DNA of 61,471 bases, from the NCBI GenBank assembly GCA_021296115.1, contig JAGWBC010000001.1:25656-87126 (forward strand), given 5' to 3'. A program made the translations under genes and the position numbers. This document shows, one piece after another, positions 15,870 to 24,200 of this stretch (positions are counted from its first letter, which is position 1; the number at the start of each line of letters is the position of its first letter). Source of the stretch: Anaerolineae bacterium (GTDB lineage: Bacteria > Chloroflexota > Anaerolineae > Aggregatilineales > Phototrophicaceae). The notes under the pieces were generated by a model. That model did not search any database. It was not told the DNA's origin and was given only the letters and a program-made list of their open reading frames with translations.

Positions 15870-17810
15870 ATGAATCTCTCGGGGCCGTACAAGCATTCGC
15901 TAGCCATTTTGGCGGCTGCGTGCCTGATTCTTTTAATTGCGCTGCTGCATGCTCATGTTTACGGCAACCGCAATTATCGGCACGACGAAGTCTTTGTGAC
16001 GCGATTATTCTCGCTTTATTCGTGGTCGTCACTGGTGCTGGATACGGCGGACGATCCCGGTCCGCCCGGGTGGCGATTGCTGGCCGACATATGGACAGAC
16101 TACCTTGGGCAGTCTGAAGCAGTCGCTCGCTGGCTGTCAAAGCTAAGCAATTTAGCGACGTTTGCGCTGCTATTTCAGCTGGGGAATCAGATTTTGGGCA
16201 GGCGCGTCGGCCTCTACGCGGTGGTCCTGCTCGGCGTCTATGGTTTCGCAGCCAGCGCAATGTACGAGCTGCGCCCGTATCCCATGCTAATCATGTTGAC
16301 TACGGCGCTGCATCTGCTTTTCTACCGCTGGATGCGGAAGCCGTCGTCAGTCTTGATGTTTGCTTACACGTTTACTGGCATCGCCGCCATATATACGCAT
16401 TTCTTCTCTATGTTTGTCTTCCCGGCGCATGTCGTTTGCCTGCTGCTGTTCGCGCGCCATCAGCGCAAGCTGTGGCTGAATTCTCTGCTAATGTGGGTAT
16501 TCATCGGCTTGTCGTTTCTTGGTTGGATTCTGCCTTTCCTACAAGTAATCATGATTGTCATGCCCGGCGGTATTTATTACGCCATTCCCCCGGGCTGGAC
16601 CGGGATTCTTGAGTACTACAATCTGAGCAGATTCCAGCCAGAAATCATGTATCAGTTTCTTTTGCTGTTGAGCCTTTTCGCGCCGTCGATCGCGCGTAAC
16701 TTGGGAGCGATTGACGGTCGGCTGCGATACCGCCAAGTCAAGAGCCTGCTCTATGCTCCAATTCTGCTGCTGTTAACCGTTGTTATTGCGTACGGGGCAA
16801 ACACGCTAGTCAGCAGCTTTTCAAAGACGAATATCGTCATGTACGCGCCTCTAATCGCGGTGAGTATGGCGCTGGGCTTACGCCTGCTGCCGACCAAGGC
16901 AGCCCTGAATTTACTGCTGCTGCTGTTGATGCACGCGCCACAAAACTTGAAGGTACGGGTTGAAAACGCTCCCTTTCGCGAACTGGTTCAAACAATGTCG
17001 TCCAGCTATCAAAGCGACAGCGTTGTTATTACCGAATTCAGATGGGCCTGGCGCTGGCTCTTGGGTACTGCTTATTACTTGATGGAATTCACACCGGACA
17101 AGATGTCAAAAGAGCGGCAATTCCACCTTGTCGAAGCAGGGGATTCGGCGCATCCGCCCAATTATCCTGACGAATTGGTGAATATCTTTAAGACATTTCA
17201 ACCGGCCGCTTTTGAGAACCGGCTGCCTGAGCACAGGCAGCTCTGGCATTTGACTCAAGGAGGCGGCAATGCTATTGGCGACGCATTCGGGGACTGGCTC
17301 AAGCAGAATTACGCCTTGATCCGAACTCACGTTTGGGATGAACCCTACGTGACAAGCCACTCGCTGAGCGAATATGCGAAGGCGCCTGGCCACCAAGGAC
17401 CGATCTTAAGCGCCAGAGACGAGCTGCGGCTCTATGCCTGGGCGCTGAACGACTCCGTCGAAGCGGCGGCCTGTCAATCAGTCACGGTCGAAAGTTGGTG
17501 GCAACTGGACGCCGAAGTCGACGTCTCCTACTCGCTTAGCATCATCCTCGCTGACGCTGACGGCGATGGCCAGCTGGCGATTCAAGACTCGATTCCGGCG
17601 CAGGTCTTCACGACCGAGTGGCAGGCGGACCGGTTCTACCGCGACCGAAGCACTTTGGAGATCCCATGCGCCATTGAGGAAGGCAGCTTCAATTTATTGC
17701 TCGCCGCGAAAGAAACGGTGAGCGGGGCGATTTTGCCACTTCGTTACGCGGATGGCAACGCAATCGGCAAAGAGTTCTATCTGACTACGCTGCATGTTTC
17801 GGCAAGTTGA
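15870..17810 (+). CDS. Membrane glycosyltransferase-like protein (GT-C fold, GT39/PMT-like)
   Basis: 646 residues with about ten to eleven hydrophobic helices between residues 8 and 360, then a soluble C-terminal part of about 280 residues. The first outside loop carries RHDE (residues 37-40), the acidic pair expected in GT-C enzymes that use polyprenyl-phosphate sugars. The helix pattern resembles the bacterial dolichyl-phosphate-mannose-type (GT39/GT83) family. The C-terminal domain has no recognised fold; its DADGDGQLAIQD segment resembles an EF-hand-like calcium loop. Base composition is slightly lower in GC than its neighbours. It starts 67 bases after mfd on the same strand and ends just before repeat copy B. 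The sugar and acceptor are unknown. Confidence 0.75.
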   Translation: MNLSGPYKHSLAILAAACLILLIALLHAHVYGNRNYRHDEVFVTRLFSLYSWSSLVLDTADDPGPPGWRLLADIWTDYLGQSEAVARWLSKLSNLATFALLFQLGNQILGRRVGLYAVVLLGVYGFAASAMYELRPYPMLIMLTTALHLLFYRWMRKPSSVLMFAYTFTGIAAIYTHFFSMFVFPAHVVCLLLFARHQRKLWLNSLLMWVFIGLSFLGWILPFLQVIMIVMPGGIYYAIPPGWTGILEYYNLSRFQPEIMYQFLLLLSLFAPSIARNLGAIDGRLRYRQVKSLLYAPILLLLTVVIAYGANTLVSSFSKTNIVMYAPLIAVSMALGLRLLPTKAALNLLLLLLMHAPQNLKVRVENAPFRELVQTMSSSYQSDSVVITEFRWAWRWLLGTAYYLMEFTPDKMSKERQFHLVEAGDSAHPPNYPDELVNIFKTFQPAAFENRLPEHRQLWHLTQGGGNAIGDAFGDWLKQNYALIRTHVWDEPYVTSHSLSEYAKAPGHQGPILSARDELRLYAWALNDSVEAAACQSVTVESWWQLDAEVDVSYSLSIILADADGDGQLAIQDSIPAQVFTTEWQADRFYRDRSTLEIPCAIEEGSFNLLLAAKETVSGAILPLRYADGNAIGKEFYLTTLHVSAS

Positions 17811-17824
17811 GCGCGCCTCATAAA

Positions 17825-18112
17825 GGCTTGTCCGGCATTGTCACGCTGCCGCCGCTCGCTCGGCTTAGGCGATTACTCGACATCATTGCCACCGAGTACA
17901 CCGAGTTGAATAGAGTACACAGAGGAAAGGCATCATTCTTTGTCCACAGACAGAATCGGCGAACGAGTGGATCATCCTTGACTCGACCAACCGCCATATT
18001 TCCCGGAATTCCTCTCTGTGCACTCGGTGGCAAAAGTGTCGTGAATCCTAAAAGGCGCGGCGCCCACCCCAACAAACCGTATCGTCATCGGTATTTTAGT
18101 AGCGGACAAGCC
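17825..18112 (+). repeat. MITE-like repeat, copy B (both ends present)
   Basis: A noncoding block of about 288 bases bounded by inverted repeats GGCTTGTCCG (17825-17834) and CGGACAAGCC (18103-18112). Nested inside is a second inverted pair, TGCCACCGAG (about 17888-17897) facing CTCGGTGGCA near 18023-18032, with CACAGAG/CTCTGTG motifs. Its reverse complement matches copy A (1689-1934) over most of its length, so at least two copies exist in opposite orientation. Open frames inside it have no protein character. No transposase is encoded, so if it moves it must be mobilised in trans. Target duplication is not clear. It fills the gap between the glycosyltransferase and the YbaK gene. Confidence 0.75.
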
Positions 18113-18127
18113 TATTAGCCAACGCAG

Positions 18128-18622
18128 CTACTTGACGAGGTCCGCGAAGACGCCGCCTGTCACTTGCTGCAAGGTCTTCAGGCCGATGGGGAATATCGCA
18201 TTGGCAGCGCCGCCGGCGGCATATACGGTTTCAAAACGCTGCAGCGACTGGTCAAGGTAAATTGCAGGGCCGTCGTTTCGATGCCCAATTGGCGGGACGC
18301 CACCGGGCGGGTATCCCAGCAGAGAAATACACTGCTCGGCCGTCATCATGCGCGCTTTTTTGCGGCCGACGGCAAATAGCGCCGCCAGCTTGCGCTCGTC
18401 GATCGATTGGTCGCCGCTGGTCAAAACCAGGGTCGGCGTCGTCTTGTTGATCATGAAACCCAGGCTCTTGACGATTTGGCCCAGGTCACAGCCGATATTA
18501 CCCGCCGCCAGATACGAAGTAGCCGTAGAACTGGTGAATTCGATGATTTCGATATCCAGATTCAAATCTCGCAAGGCCGACTTTACATCGCAAACACCAA
18601 GGACTTGCATAAACATTCCCAT
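18128..18622 (-). CDS. YbaK/ProX-type aminoacyl-tRNA deacylase
   Basis: 164 residues from ATG 18622; in-frame ATGs at 18616 and 18610 are also possible, and a longer frame to 18697 would run into the divergent gene. The protein shows the YbaK/EbsC pattern: DIEIIEFTSSTATSYLAA in the strand-helix start, VKSLGFMI, a strand LVLTSGDQ, the DERKLAALF helix, and the G-P-rich region LLGYPPGGVPPIGH. These single-domain proteins hydrolyse mischarged aminoacyl-tRNAs (for example Cys-tRNA-Pro) in trans. The conserved lysine appears as Lys64 (VKSLGF, counting from this start). It is divergent from the PhyH gene, with only about 75 bases for both promoters. Confidence 0.85.
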   Translation of the reverse strand: MGMFMQVLGVCDVKSALRDLNLDIEIIEFTSSTATSYLAAGNIGCDLGQIVKSLGFMINKTTPTLVLTSGDQSIDERKLAALFAVGRKKARMMTAEQCISLLGYPPGGVPPIGHRNDGPAIYLDQSLQRFETVYAAGGAANAIFPIGLKTLQQVTGGVFADLVK

Positions 18623-18696
18623 GTTGAATACAATCTGTGCTGAAGATTGTAGTGATTTCGGTCTCCAGAGCAACAGCGGGTTGCGGGAGTTTTCCA

Positions 18697-19509
18697 ATGC
18701 AGGTGAATGTTCAGAGCTTTGACAAGCAGGGATACCTTACCGTGCCCGGCATGTTTACTGATGATGAAGTGGCAAGTTACCGACAGCACTATATGGACAT
18801 GCGCGCCGCGGGAGAATATCCGGGAGATTTTGCCGGCGTCGACGCCAAGAGCAGCGACCCCTTAAAGCGTTATCCGCGGCTGATTCACATGCACCGCTGG
18901 GACAAGATCAGCCTCGACTGGATGCTTCACGAGCGCATCGGCAGCGCATTTCGTCAGTTGCTGGGCAAAGAGCCGCTGGCCGTTCAGACGATGCTGTATT
19001 TTAAGCCGGCCGGCGCTCGCGGCCAGGCCTTGCACCAGGATCAATTTTATCTGCGCGTACAGCCCGGCACCTGCATAGCTGCCTGGATGGCGCTGGACGA
19101 ATGCGATGAAGAGAACGGCTGTTTGCAGGTAGTGCCGGGCAGCCACAAGCTGCCGATTCTATGCCCGGTTGAGGCGGATACAAGCGAGAGCTTCACGGAT
19201 GTCACCGTGCCGCTATCGGCGGATATGCAGCCAGAGCCGGTGATCATGAATGCCGGCGATGTGTTCTTTTTCAACGGCCAGGTGATCCACGGCAGTTACC
19301 CCAACACATCGGCCAATCGCTTTCGCCGCGCCTTGATCGGCCACTACATCGACGCGGCGGCTGACCAGGTGTCGCATTATTATCACCCGGTGATGCGCTT
19401 CGACGGCACAGTCGTCGAGTTGGATGTCGCGAAAGGCGGCGGACAGTGCGGCGTGTGGGTGGATGAGGGCGGCGAGGAAGTGCTCGAAATGATTGGCCAA
19501 CTGGGCTAG
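18697..19509 (+). CDS. Phytanoyl-CoA dioxygenase (PhyH) family protein
   Basis: 270 residues from ATG 18697, with GGGAG 7 bases upstream. The Fe(II)/2-oxoglutarate dioxygenase facial triad is clear: His113-x-Asp115 in ALHQDQFY and His198 in QVIHGS. The 2-oxoglutarate-binding arginine is probably Arg208 or Arg210 (NRFRRALIGHY). PhyH-family bacterial enzymes hydroxylate a wide range of small molecules or lipids, and the true substrate here is unknown. It is divergent from the YbaK-type gene and convergent with a small membrane protein; its TAG stop overlaps the other stop within the palindrome CTAG (19506-19509). Confidence 0.92.
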   Translation: MQVNVQSFDKQGYLTVPGMFTDDEVASYRQHYMDMRAAGEYPGDFAGVDAKSSDPLKRYPRLIHMHRWDKISLDWMLHERIGSAFRQLLGKEPLAVQTMLYFKPAGARGQALHQDQFYLRVQPGTCIAAWMALDECDEENGCLQVVPGSHKLPILCPVEADTSESFTDVTVPLSADMQPEPVIMNAGDVFFFNGQVIHGSYPNTSANRFRRALIGHYIDAAADQVSHYYHPVMRFDGTVVELDVAKGGGQCGVWVDEGGEEVLEMIGQLG

Positions 19510-20033
19510 TCAGCGTAGAAGGTCCCTCCGGCTTGTTCAAAGTGATCGCTCGGTTCGGCCAGCTCGGCCTGCGGGTGCCGCTTGGGTACCGCAGTCAGCA
19601 AGATGCGGCGTCCCCCAGCCTCGACGTAATAGGTATGCAGGGCTTGATCCGGCGGCGCCTTGAGACGGCCCGAGAGCCGGTGATCGAAGCGAATGGCTTC
19701 GCCCGACTTGCTGGCCAAGGTTGTTTTGCGCCAGAGCTTCCAGCGCGAATTTGAGCCATCGGCGTAGAGAACACGATAACTCAGCTTGACGCGGGCGAAA
19801 CGCAGGGCGCGCATAGCCATCGTCAGGACAAAGGCGCCGAGCAGAGCGATCACGATCAGCCGCCCGGCCGGACCGTAGCGCCCCGCGATCAGAATCAAGG
19901 GCACGGACAGCAGCAGCAGAGTCGTCAGCGGCTCGGTGATAAGCTGCAGCCATTGGCGCGACGACAATCTGCCCTCGCGGTTGCGCTTGAGATCGTTGCG
20001 CGTCTCTCTTGGAAGTTTTTCTTTGGCGGACAT
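19506..20033 (-). CDS. Small membrane protein of unknown function
   Basis: 175 residues from ATG 20033. Residues about 22-70 form two hydrophobic helices (LLLLSVPLILIAG and LIVIALLGAFVL); the rest is a soluble C-terminal domain of about 100 residues rich in basic amino acids (VKLSYRVLYADGS, RRILLTAVPKRHP). No family is recognised, but the layout resembles bacterial two-helix proteins with a PH-like beta domain. It starts 10 bases after the end of the EamA transporter gene and is probably co-transcribed with it. The stop codon overlaps that of the convergent PhyH gene. Confidence 0.7.
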   Translation of the reverse strand: MSAKEKLPRETRNDLKRNREGRLSSRQWLQLITEPLTTLLLLSVPLILIAGRYGPAGRLIVIALLGAFVLTMAMRALRFARVKLSYRVLYADGSNSRWKLWRKTTLASKSGEAIRFDHRLSGRLKAPPDQALHTYYVEAGGRRILLTAVPKRHPQAELAEPSDHFEQAGGTFYAD

Positions 20034-20043
20034 AAGGCTAATT

Positions 20044-20961
20044 CTATCCCGCTTCGTGAACGATGCTAGTATCGATAGGGTTGCGGGGACGCAATTGCAG
20101 CACGATGACGCTACCAATGATCAGGGCAGCGCCGAGCCACTGGATAGCGAGAATCACTTCCGCGAGGATCAGCATGGATACGATCATCGACAGGATGGGC
20201 TCGACCGTGCTAATCAGCGATGTCTGGGCTGCGCCGATGCGCTGGATGGCAAGGTTTATGGCGAAAATCGGCAAAACGGTGCCAAAGGCGGCGATGCCAA
20301 GTAGCATCAGAGTCGATAGCGGATTCGGCGGCATTTGCAGCCCGCGCAGGGGAATCAGCAGCAGGAGGACGGCCAAAGTTCCAACCATCATCCAGGCGCT
20401 GGCGCCGGAAACGTCGACTACGCCCGCCAGCGTTCGCTTGGCCAGCAGGTAATAAACGGCGACGATTGCCGCGTTGAAGAGCGCCAGCGCCACGCCGAGC
20501 GAATCAATGCTCGCGCCGACCATTAGGTCCGGAACGGTGAGTACGATGCCGGTCAGCGCCATCAACAGCGCCAGCCAGGCTATGGGCCGAATCCGCTCGC
20601 CGAGCAGCGCAGACAGCACAACAACCATGGCTGGGTAGGAATAGAAAAGCACGATAAAGGTACTGCCCGGCAAGCGCTCCAAGGCAAAGAATGCCGCCAG
20701 CACGGCAACTGAAATCACGATGCCGACGGCTAACATGAGGCGAATGGGCGCGTCGCATGCGCGCGCTGAGGCAGTCGAGCGCCGGCTCAAATAGACCAGC
20801 CCCCACATGATTGGCACGGCAATGACAAAACGCCAAATGGCGATATCAAAGGGCGCAAATGACGAATGCAGATAGGTAATCTTTACCATTGTTGGCATGA
20901 GCGCGAAACCGGCGGCAGCCAAGAGGACCCACAAAACGCCTTCGCGCTCTTTACGAGACAT
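20044..20961 (-). CDS. EamA/DMT-family transporter
   Basis: 305 residues with ten evenly spaced hydrophobic helices in two repeated halves of five, the architecture of the drug/metabolite transporter (EamA, RhaT/YdcZ-like) family. The first repeat contains PTMVKITY near the end of helix 1 and ends around residue 150; the second begins at about 165 (NAAIVAVYYLLAKRTL). Such proteins export amino acids, nucleosides or other metabolites. The substrate cannot be called. The start at 20961 is the first ATG and fits the family. A small membrane protein follows 10 bases downstream. It is separated from nuoN by 69 bases and is probably not part of the complex I operon. Confidence 0.9.
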   Translation of the reverse strand: MSRKEREGVLWVLLAAAGFALMPTMVKITYLHSSFAPFDIAIWRFVIAVPIMWGLVYLSRRSTASARACDAPIRLMLAVGIVISVAVLAAFFALERLPGSTFIVLFYSYPAMVVVLSALLGERIRPIAWLALLMALTGIVLTVPDLMVGASIDSLGVALALFNAAIVAVYYLLAKRTLAGVVDVSGASAWMMVGTLAVLLLLIPLRGLQMPPNPLSTLMLLGIAAFGTVLPIFAINLAIQRIGAAQTSLISTVEPILSMIVSMLILAEVILAIQWLGAALIIGSVIVLQLRPRNPIDTSIVHEAG

Positions 20962-21030
20962 GCCGACTCACGCGTGAAGGCGCAGATTCAACAATGCTGC
21001 AGGGCTGATATTTAGGCGCTGCGGTAGTGG

Positions 21031-22569
21031 TCAAGCGATGCTCACCATGCTGACCAGGTTAGTCGCCAAGGGGTAGAAGATGCCGAAGACCAAGGTGCCC
21101 GCAAGCGCGATATTGATGGCCAAGCGCACGTAGCGCGTCTCCAGCGCAGGAATCAGATCGCCCGCGCTATCACGCAAGTACATATTCACGACCACGCGGA
21201 TGTAGTAGAAGGCGCTCACCACGCTGGTCAGGACGCCGATCACCGCCAGGCCAAACAGCCCCGCTTGCACCGCCGCCGAGAATATCATGAACTTGCCGAC
21301 GAAGCCGGCGGTCAGGGGTACGCCGGTTAGGCTGAGCATGAATATCGTCATGGCCATGGCCATAAGCGGGCGAGACTGCGCCAAGCCGTTGAGGTCGTCG
21401 ATATTGCCGCCGCTGCCGTCTACCTTCTCGATGGCCATAACCACGGCAAAAGCGCCCAGGTTGGTGAACATATAAGCCATCATATAGACCAGCGCGCCTT
21501 GCGTGGCGGCGTCAATGACGTTCGAGGCGCCAGCGGCCGCTACCGCCACCATGATGTAGCCGGCGTGAGCGATGGACGAGTATGCCAGCATGCGTTTGAG
21601 ATTGCGCTGTGAGATGGCGACGAAGTTGCCCAGCACCAACGTGAGTATGGCGATGATGGTGGCGGTCGCCTGCCAGGCCGCCGCTTCGCCATCCGCCAGC
21701 ACCAGGACCGAAAGCCCGGTGATCAGCACACGCAGCAGCGCCGCGAAGCCGCCGATTTTTGCGGTCACGCTCATAAAGGCGGTGACGGGTGTGGGCGCCC
21801 CTTCGTAGACATCAGGCGTCCACATATGGAAAGGCACCACCGCTACTTTGAATCCCAAGCCTACAATCAGCAGCGCCGCGCCAACCAGCAAGTAGAAGGT
21901 GGCGGAGGTCGTCGCGCTGACGATGCCGCCGGCTGCTGCAAAGATCTGCGGGATATTGGTGACGCCGGTGGCGCCGTAAACCAGGGCCGCGCCGAAGACC
22001 AGGAATGCGCTGGAAAAGGCGCCCAGGATGAAGTATTTCATGCCGCTTTCTTCGGATTTGAGCGCCAGCTCGCTGCCGTCGTTCTTGATCGAACGGAAGG
22101 CGGCCAATATATACAGCGGGATGCTCAGCAATTCCAGCGCCACAAAGACGATGATCAAGTCGTTGGCGCCGACCATGAACATGGCGCCCGCCGATGAAAT
22201 CAGCGCCAGAATGTAATACTCGCCGCGATGGATCTCAGCGCGATTGAGGTAGTCCCAGCTCATGAGAATGGCAATAAGGGTCGCGACCAGGATCACTGCG
22301 TTCAGGAAGCCTGTGAAGGCATCGCCGACGAACATGCCATAAAGCGCGACTTGTTCAGCTTCAGCCGGGGAATAAACAAAGATATTCGCCAGGAAGCTGA
22401 AGCCTAATCCCAGGCAAGCCAGAACCGGCGTCCAGTGCTGACGCTCCTCGCCGGCGAACAAATCCGCCAAGACAAGTATCAGAGTCCAGCCCAACAGCAA
22501 GGTAGCGGGCAGCGTGGATGCCAGATTGGATTGCGCGAGGAACTCGGCGATAGTCGGCGACTGAAACAT
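21031..22569 (-). CDS. nuoN: NADH-quinone oxidoreductase subunit N
   Basis: 512 residues, about 14 transmembrane helices, one of the three antiporter-like proton-pumping subunits of complex I. Recognisable segments are KYFILGAFSSAFLVFGAALVYG, VAVVPFHMWTPDVYEGAP (the antiporter signature with the key Lys/His neighbourhood), and ASNVIDAATQG in the later region. It is the last gene of the nuoA-N operon, 8 bases behind nuoM. Length is slightly above the E. coli protein (485). Confidence 0.96.
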   Translation of the reverse strand: MFQSPTIAEFLAQSNLASTLPATLLLGWTLILVLADLFAGEERQHWTPVLACLGLGFSFLANIFVYSPAEAEQVALYGMFVGDAFTGFLNAVILVATLIAILMSWDYLNRAEIHRGEYYILALISSAGAMFMVGANDLIIVFVALELLSIPLYILAAFRSIKNDGSELALKSEESGMKYFILGAFSSAFLVFGAALVYGATGVTNIPQIFAAAGGIVSATTSATFYLLVGAALLIVGLGFKVAVVPFHMWTPDVYEGAPTPVTAFMSVTAKIGGFAALLRVLITGLSVLVLADGEAAAWQATATIIAILTLVLGNFVAISQRNLKRMLAYSSIAHAGYIMVAVAAAGASNVIDAATQGALVYMMAYMFTNLGAFAVVMAIEKVDGSGGNIDDLNGLAQSRPLMAMAMTIFMLSLTGVPLTAGFVGKFMIFSAAVQAGLFGLAVIGVLTSVVSAFYYIRVVVNMYLRDSAGDLIPALETRYVRLAINIALAGTLVFGIFYPLATNLVSMVSIA

Positions 22570-22577
22570 GTTTTCTC

Positions 22578-24185
22578 CTAGCGAACAAACATGGCGACGA
22601 TGTTATCCACGGAAACATCCAGCATGTTAAAAAAGACGATTGGCTGCAGGCCCATCCAGAAGATCATGATGATGATCGGGATGTATGCCGCTTTCTCGTA
22701 CCAGGTCAGCGTGTAGCCGTCTTCGCTCGCCAGCGGATTCATGAGTTCGCCCATGAATACGTGCTGGAACATTTTCAGCAGATAGACCGCCGCCAGGATA
22801 ACGCCCAGAGTAGCGAAAAGCGTGAAGGCGAAGCCCAGGTAGTCGCTGCCCAGCGAGCCCAGCAGAATCGTAAATTCGCCGATGAAGCCGTTGAGGCCGG
22901 GCAAGCCCATGCTGCTCAGCGAGATGACCAGGCTGATCGCGCCGAAAAGCGGCATCACCTTCCAGACGCCGCCAAAGTCCGCCATTTCCTTGGTGTGCCA
23001 GCGCTCGTAGAGCATGCCGACAATCAAGAAGAGGCCGCCGGTGCTGATGCCGTGGTTGACCATTTGCAGGGTCGCGCCTTGCAAGCCTTGCGAATTCAGC
23101 GCGAAGATGCCGACAACGACGAAGCCGAGATGGCTGACGGACGAGTAAGCCACCAGCTTCTTAACGTTATCCTGCGCGTAGCTGACCCAGGCGCCGTATA
23201 TGATGCCGACCACGCCCAGGAAGGCGATAGTTGGCGCCCAGGCTATGGTCGCCTCGGGGAAAAGATTCAGATTAAAGCGAACGATGCCGTAGGTGCCCAT
23301 CTTTAGCAGCACACCGGCCAGAATCACCGAGCCGGCGGTGGGCGCCTGCACGTGGGCGTCGGGCAGCCAGCTATGGAAGGGGAAGATCGGCACTTTGATG
23401 GCAAAGGCGACCAGGAAGCCCAGGAAGAGGAAACTCTCGACCGAATTCAGCAGGAAGCCGGCATCCTCGCCTTCCCCGTCTGGCCCCAGGGCATCCCAAT
23501 AGGTGCCGTCGCCCTCGAAAGTCTGCACCATCTCAATGACGCCGACATCGCCGCCGGCGCTGTAGGTGCTGAAGGTGCCCGAGCGGTTGCCGACGTAGAG
23601 AATCGCTATCAGCATTAGAATGGAGCCGGCCATGGTATAGAGGAAGAACTTTACCGCAGCGTAAATGCGGTCTTCCGAGCCCCAGATTCCGATGAGGAAA
23701 TACATCGGCACCAGCGTGACTTCCCAGAAGACGTAGAAGATGATCAAATCGTGTACGACGAAGACGCCGATCATCGACCACTCAAGCAGCATCAAGAAGA
23801 TGTAATAGAGCTTCTCGCGGCCGCGTTCCTCAAAGATATGGCTGCCGAAAGAACCCAGAATCGCAATCGGCATGATAAAGGTCGTTAAGAGAACCAGCAG
23901 CATACTGATGCCGTCCACGCCGACGAAGTAACTGACATTGATGACCGACTCGCCCAGCGTGACCTCGGCCCAGGTATTGCGCTGCACCATTTGCAGCTCG
24001 GCGGTTCCCGGATCGAAATTGATCCACATGAGTACCGAGGCGACAAAGGTCACGATGCTTGTGGCAAAGGCCACCCACTTCAAGCTGCCGCGGTGCTTTT
24101 CGCCATTCATGAATAACAAGACGGCGAGACCGACTATGGGCAAGAACAGGGTGATGGTAGTAAGCGAGAGTCCAGTTACGTCCAT
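22578..24185 (-). CDS. nuoM: NADH-quinone oxidoreductase subunit M
   Basis: 535 residues, antiporter-like membrane subunit. Diagnostic stretches include EWSMIGVFVVHDLIIFYVFWE (contains the helix-5 Glu), the lysine-bearing KVPIFPFHSWLPDAHVQAP loop, SSVSHLGFVVVGIF and the GLPGLNGFIGEF motif that defines NuoM. An acidic loop near residues 218-245 (EGDGTYWDALGPDGEGEDAG region) is longer than usual and lies between helices 6 and 7, as also seen in nuoL. It starts 15 bases after nuoL. Confidence 0.96.
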   Translation of the reverse strand: MDVTGLSLTTITLFLPIVGLAVLLFMNGEKHRGSLKWVAFATSIVTFVASVLMWINFDPGTAELQMVQRNTWAEVTLGESVINVSYFVGVDGISMLLVLLTTFIMPIAILGSFGSHIFEERGREKLYYIFLMLLEWSMIGVFVVHDLIIFYVFWEVTLVPMYFLIGIWGSEDRIYAAVKFFLYTMAGSILMLIAILYVGNRSGTFSTYSAGGDVGVIEMVQTFEGDGTYWDALGPDGEGEDAGFLLNSVESFLFLGFLVAFAIKVPIFPFHSWLPDAHVQAPTAGSVILAGVLLKMGTYGIVRFNLNLFPEATIAWAPTIAFLGVVGIIYGAWVSYAQDNVKKLVAYSSVSHLGFVVVGIFALNSQGLQGATLQMVNHGISTGGLFLIVGMLYERWHTKEMADFGGVWKVMPLFGAISLVISLSSMGLPGLNGFIGEFTILLGSLGSDYLGFAFTLFATLGVILAAVYLLKMFQHVFMGELMNPLASEDGYTLTWYEKAAYIPIIIMIFWMGLQPIVFFNMLDVSVDNIVAMFVR

Positions 24186-24200
24186 AGGACAGCGTTCTCC

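Noticed and set aside
17818-18075. Open frames of about 85-100 codons in the gap after the glycosyltransferase
   Set aside because: They lie inside the MITE-like repeat and its copy A does not preserve them.
18623-18697. Longer start for the YbaK-type gene (25 more residues)
   Set aside because: It would run through the divergent promoter region up to the PhyH start codon, and the added residues do not match the family.
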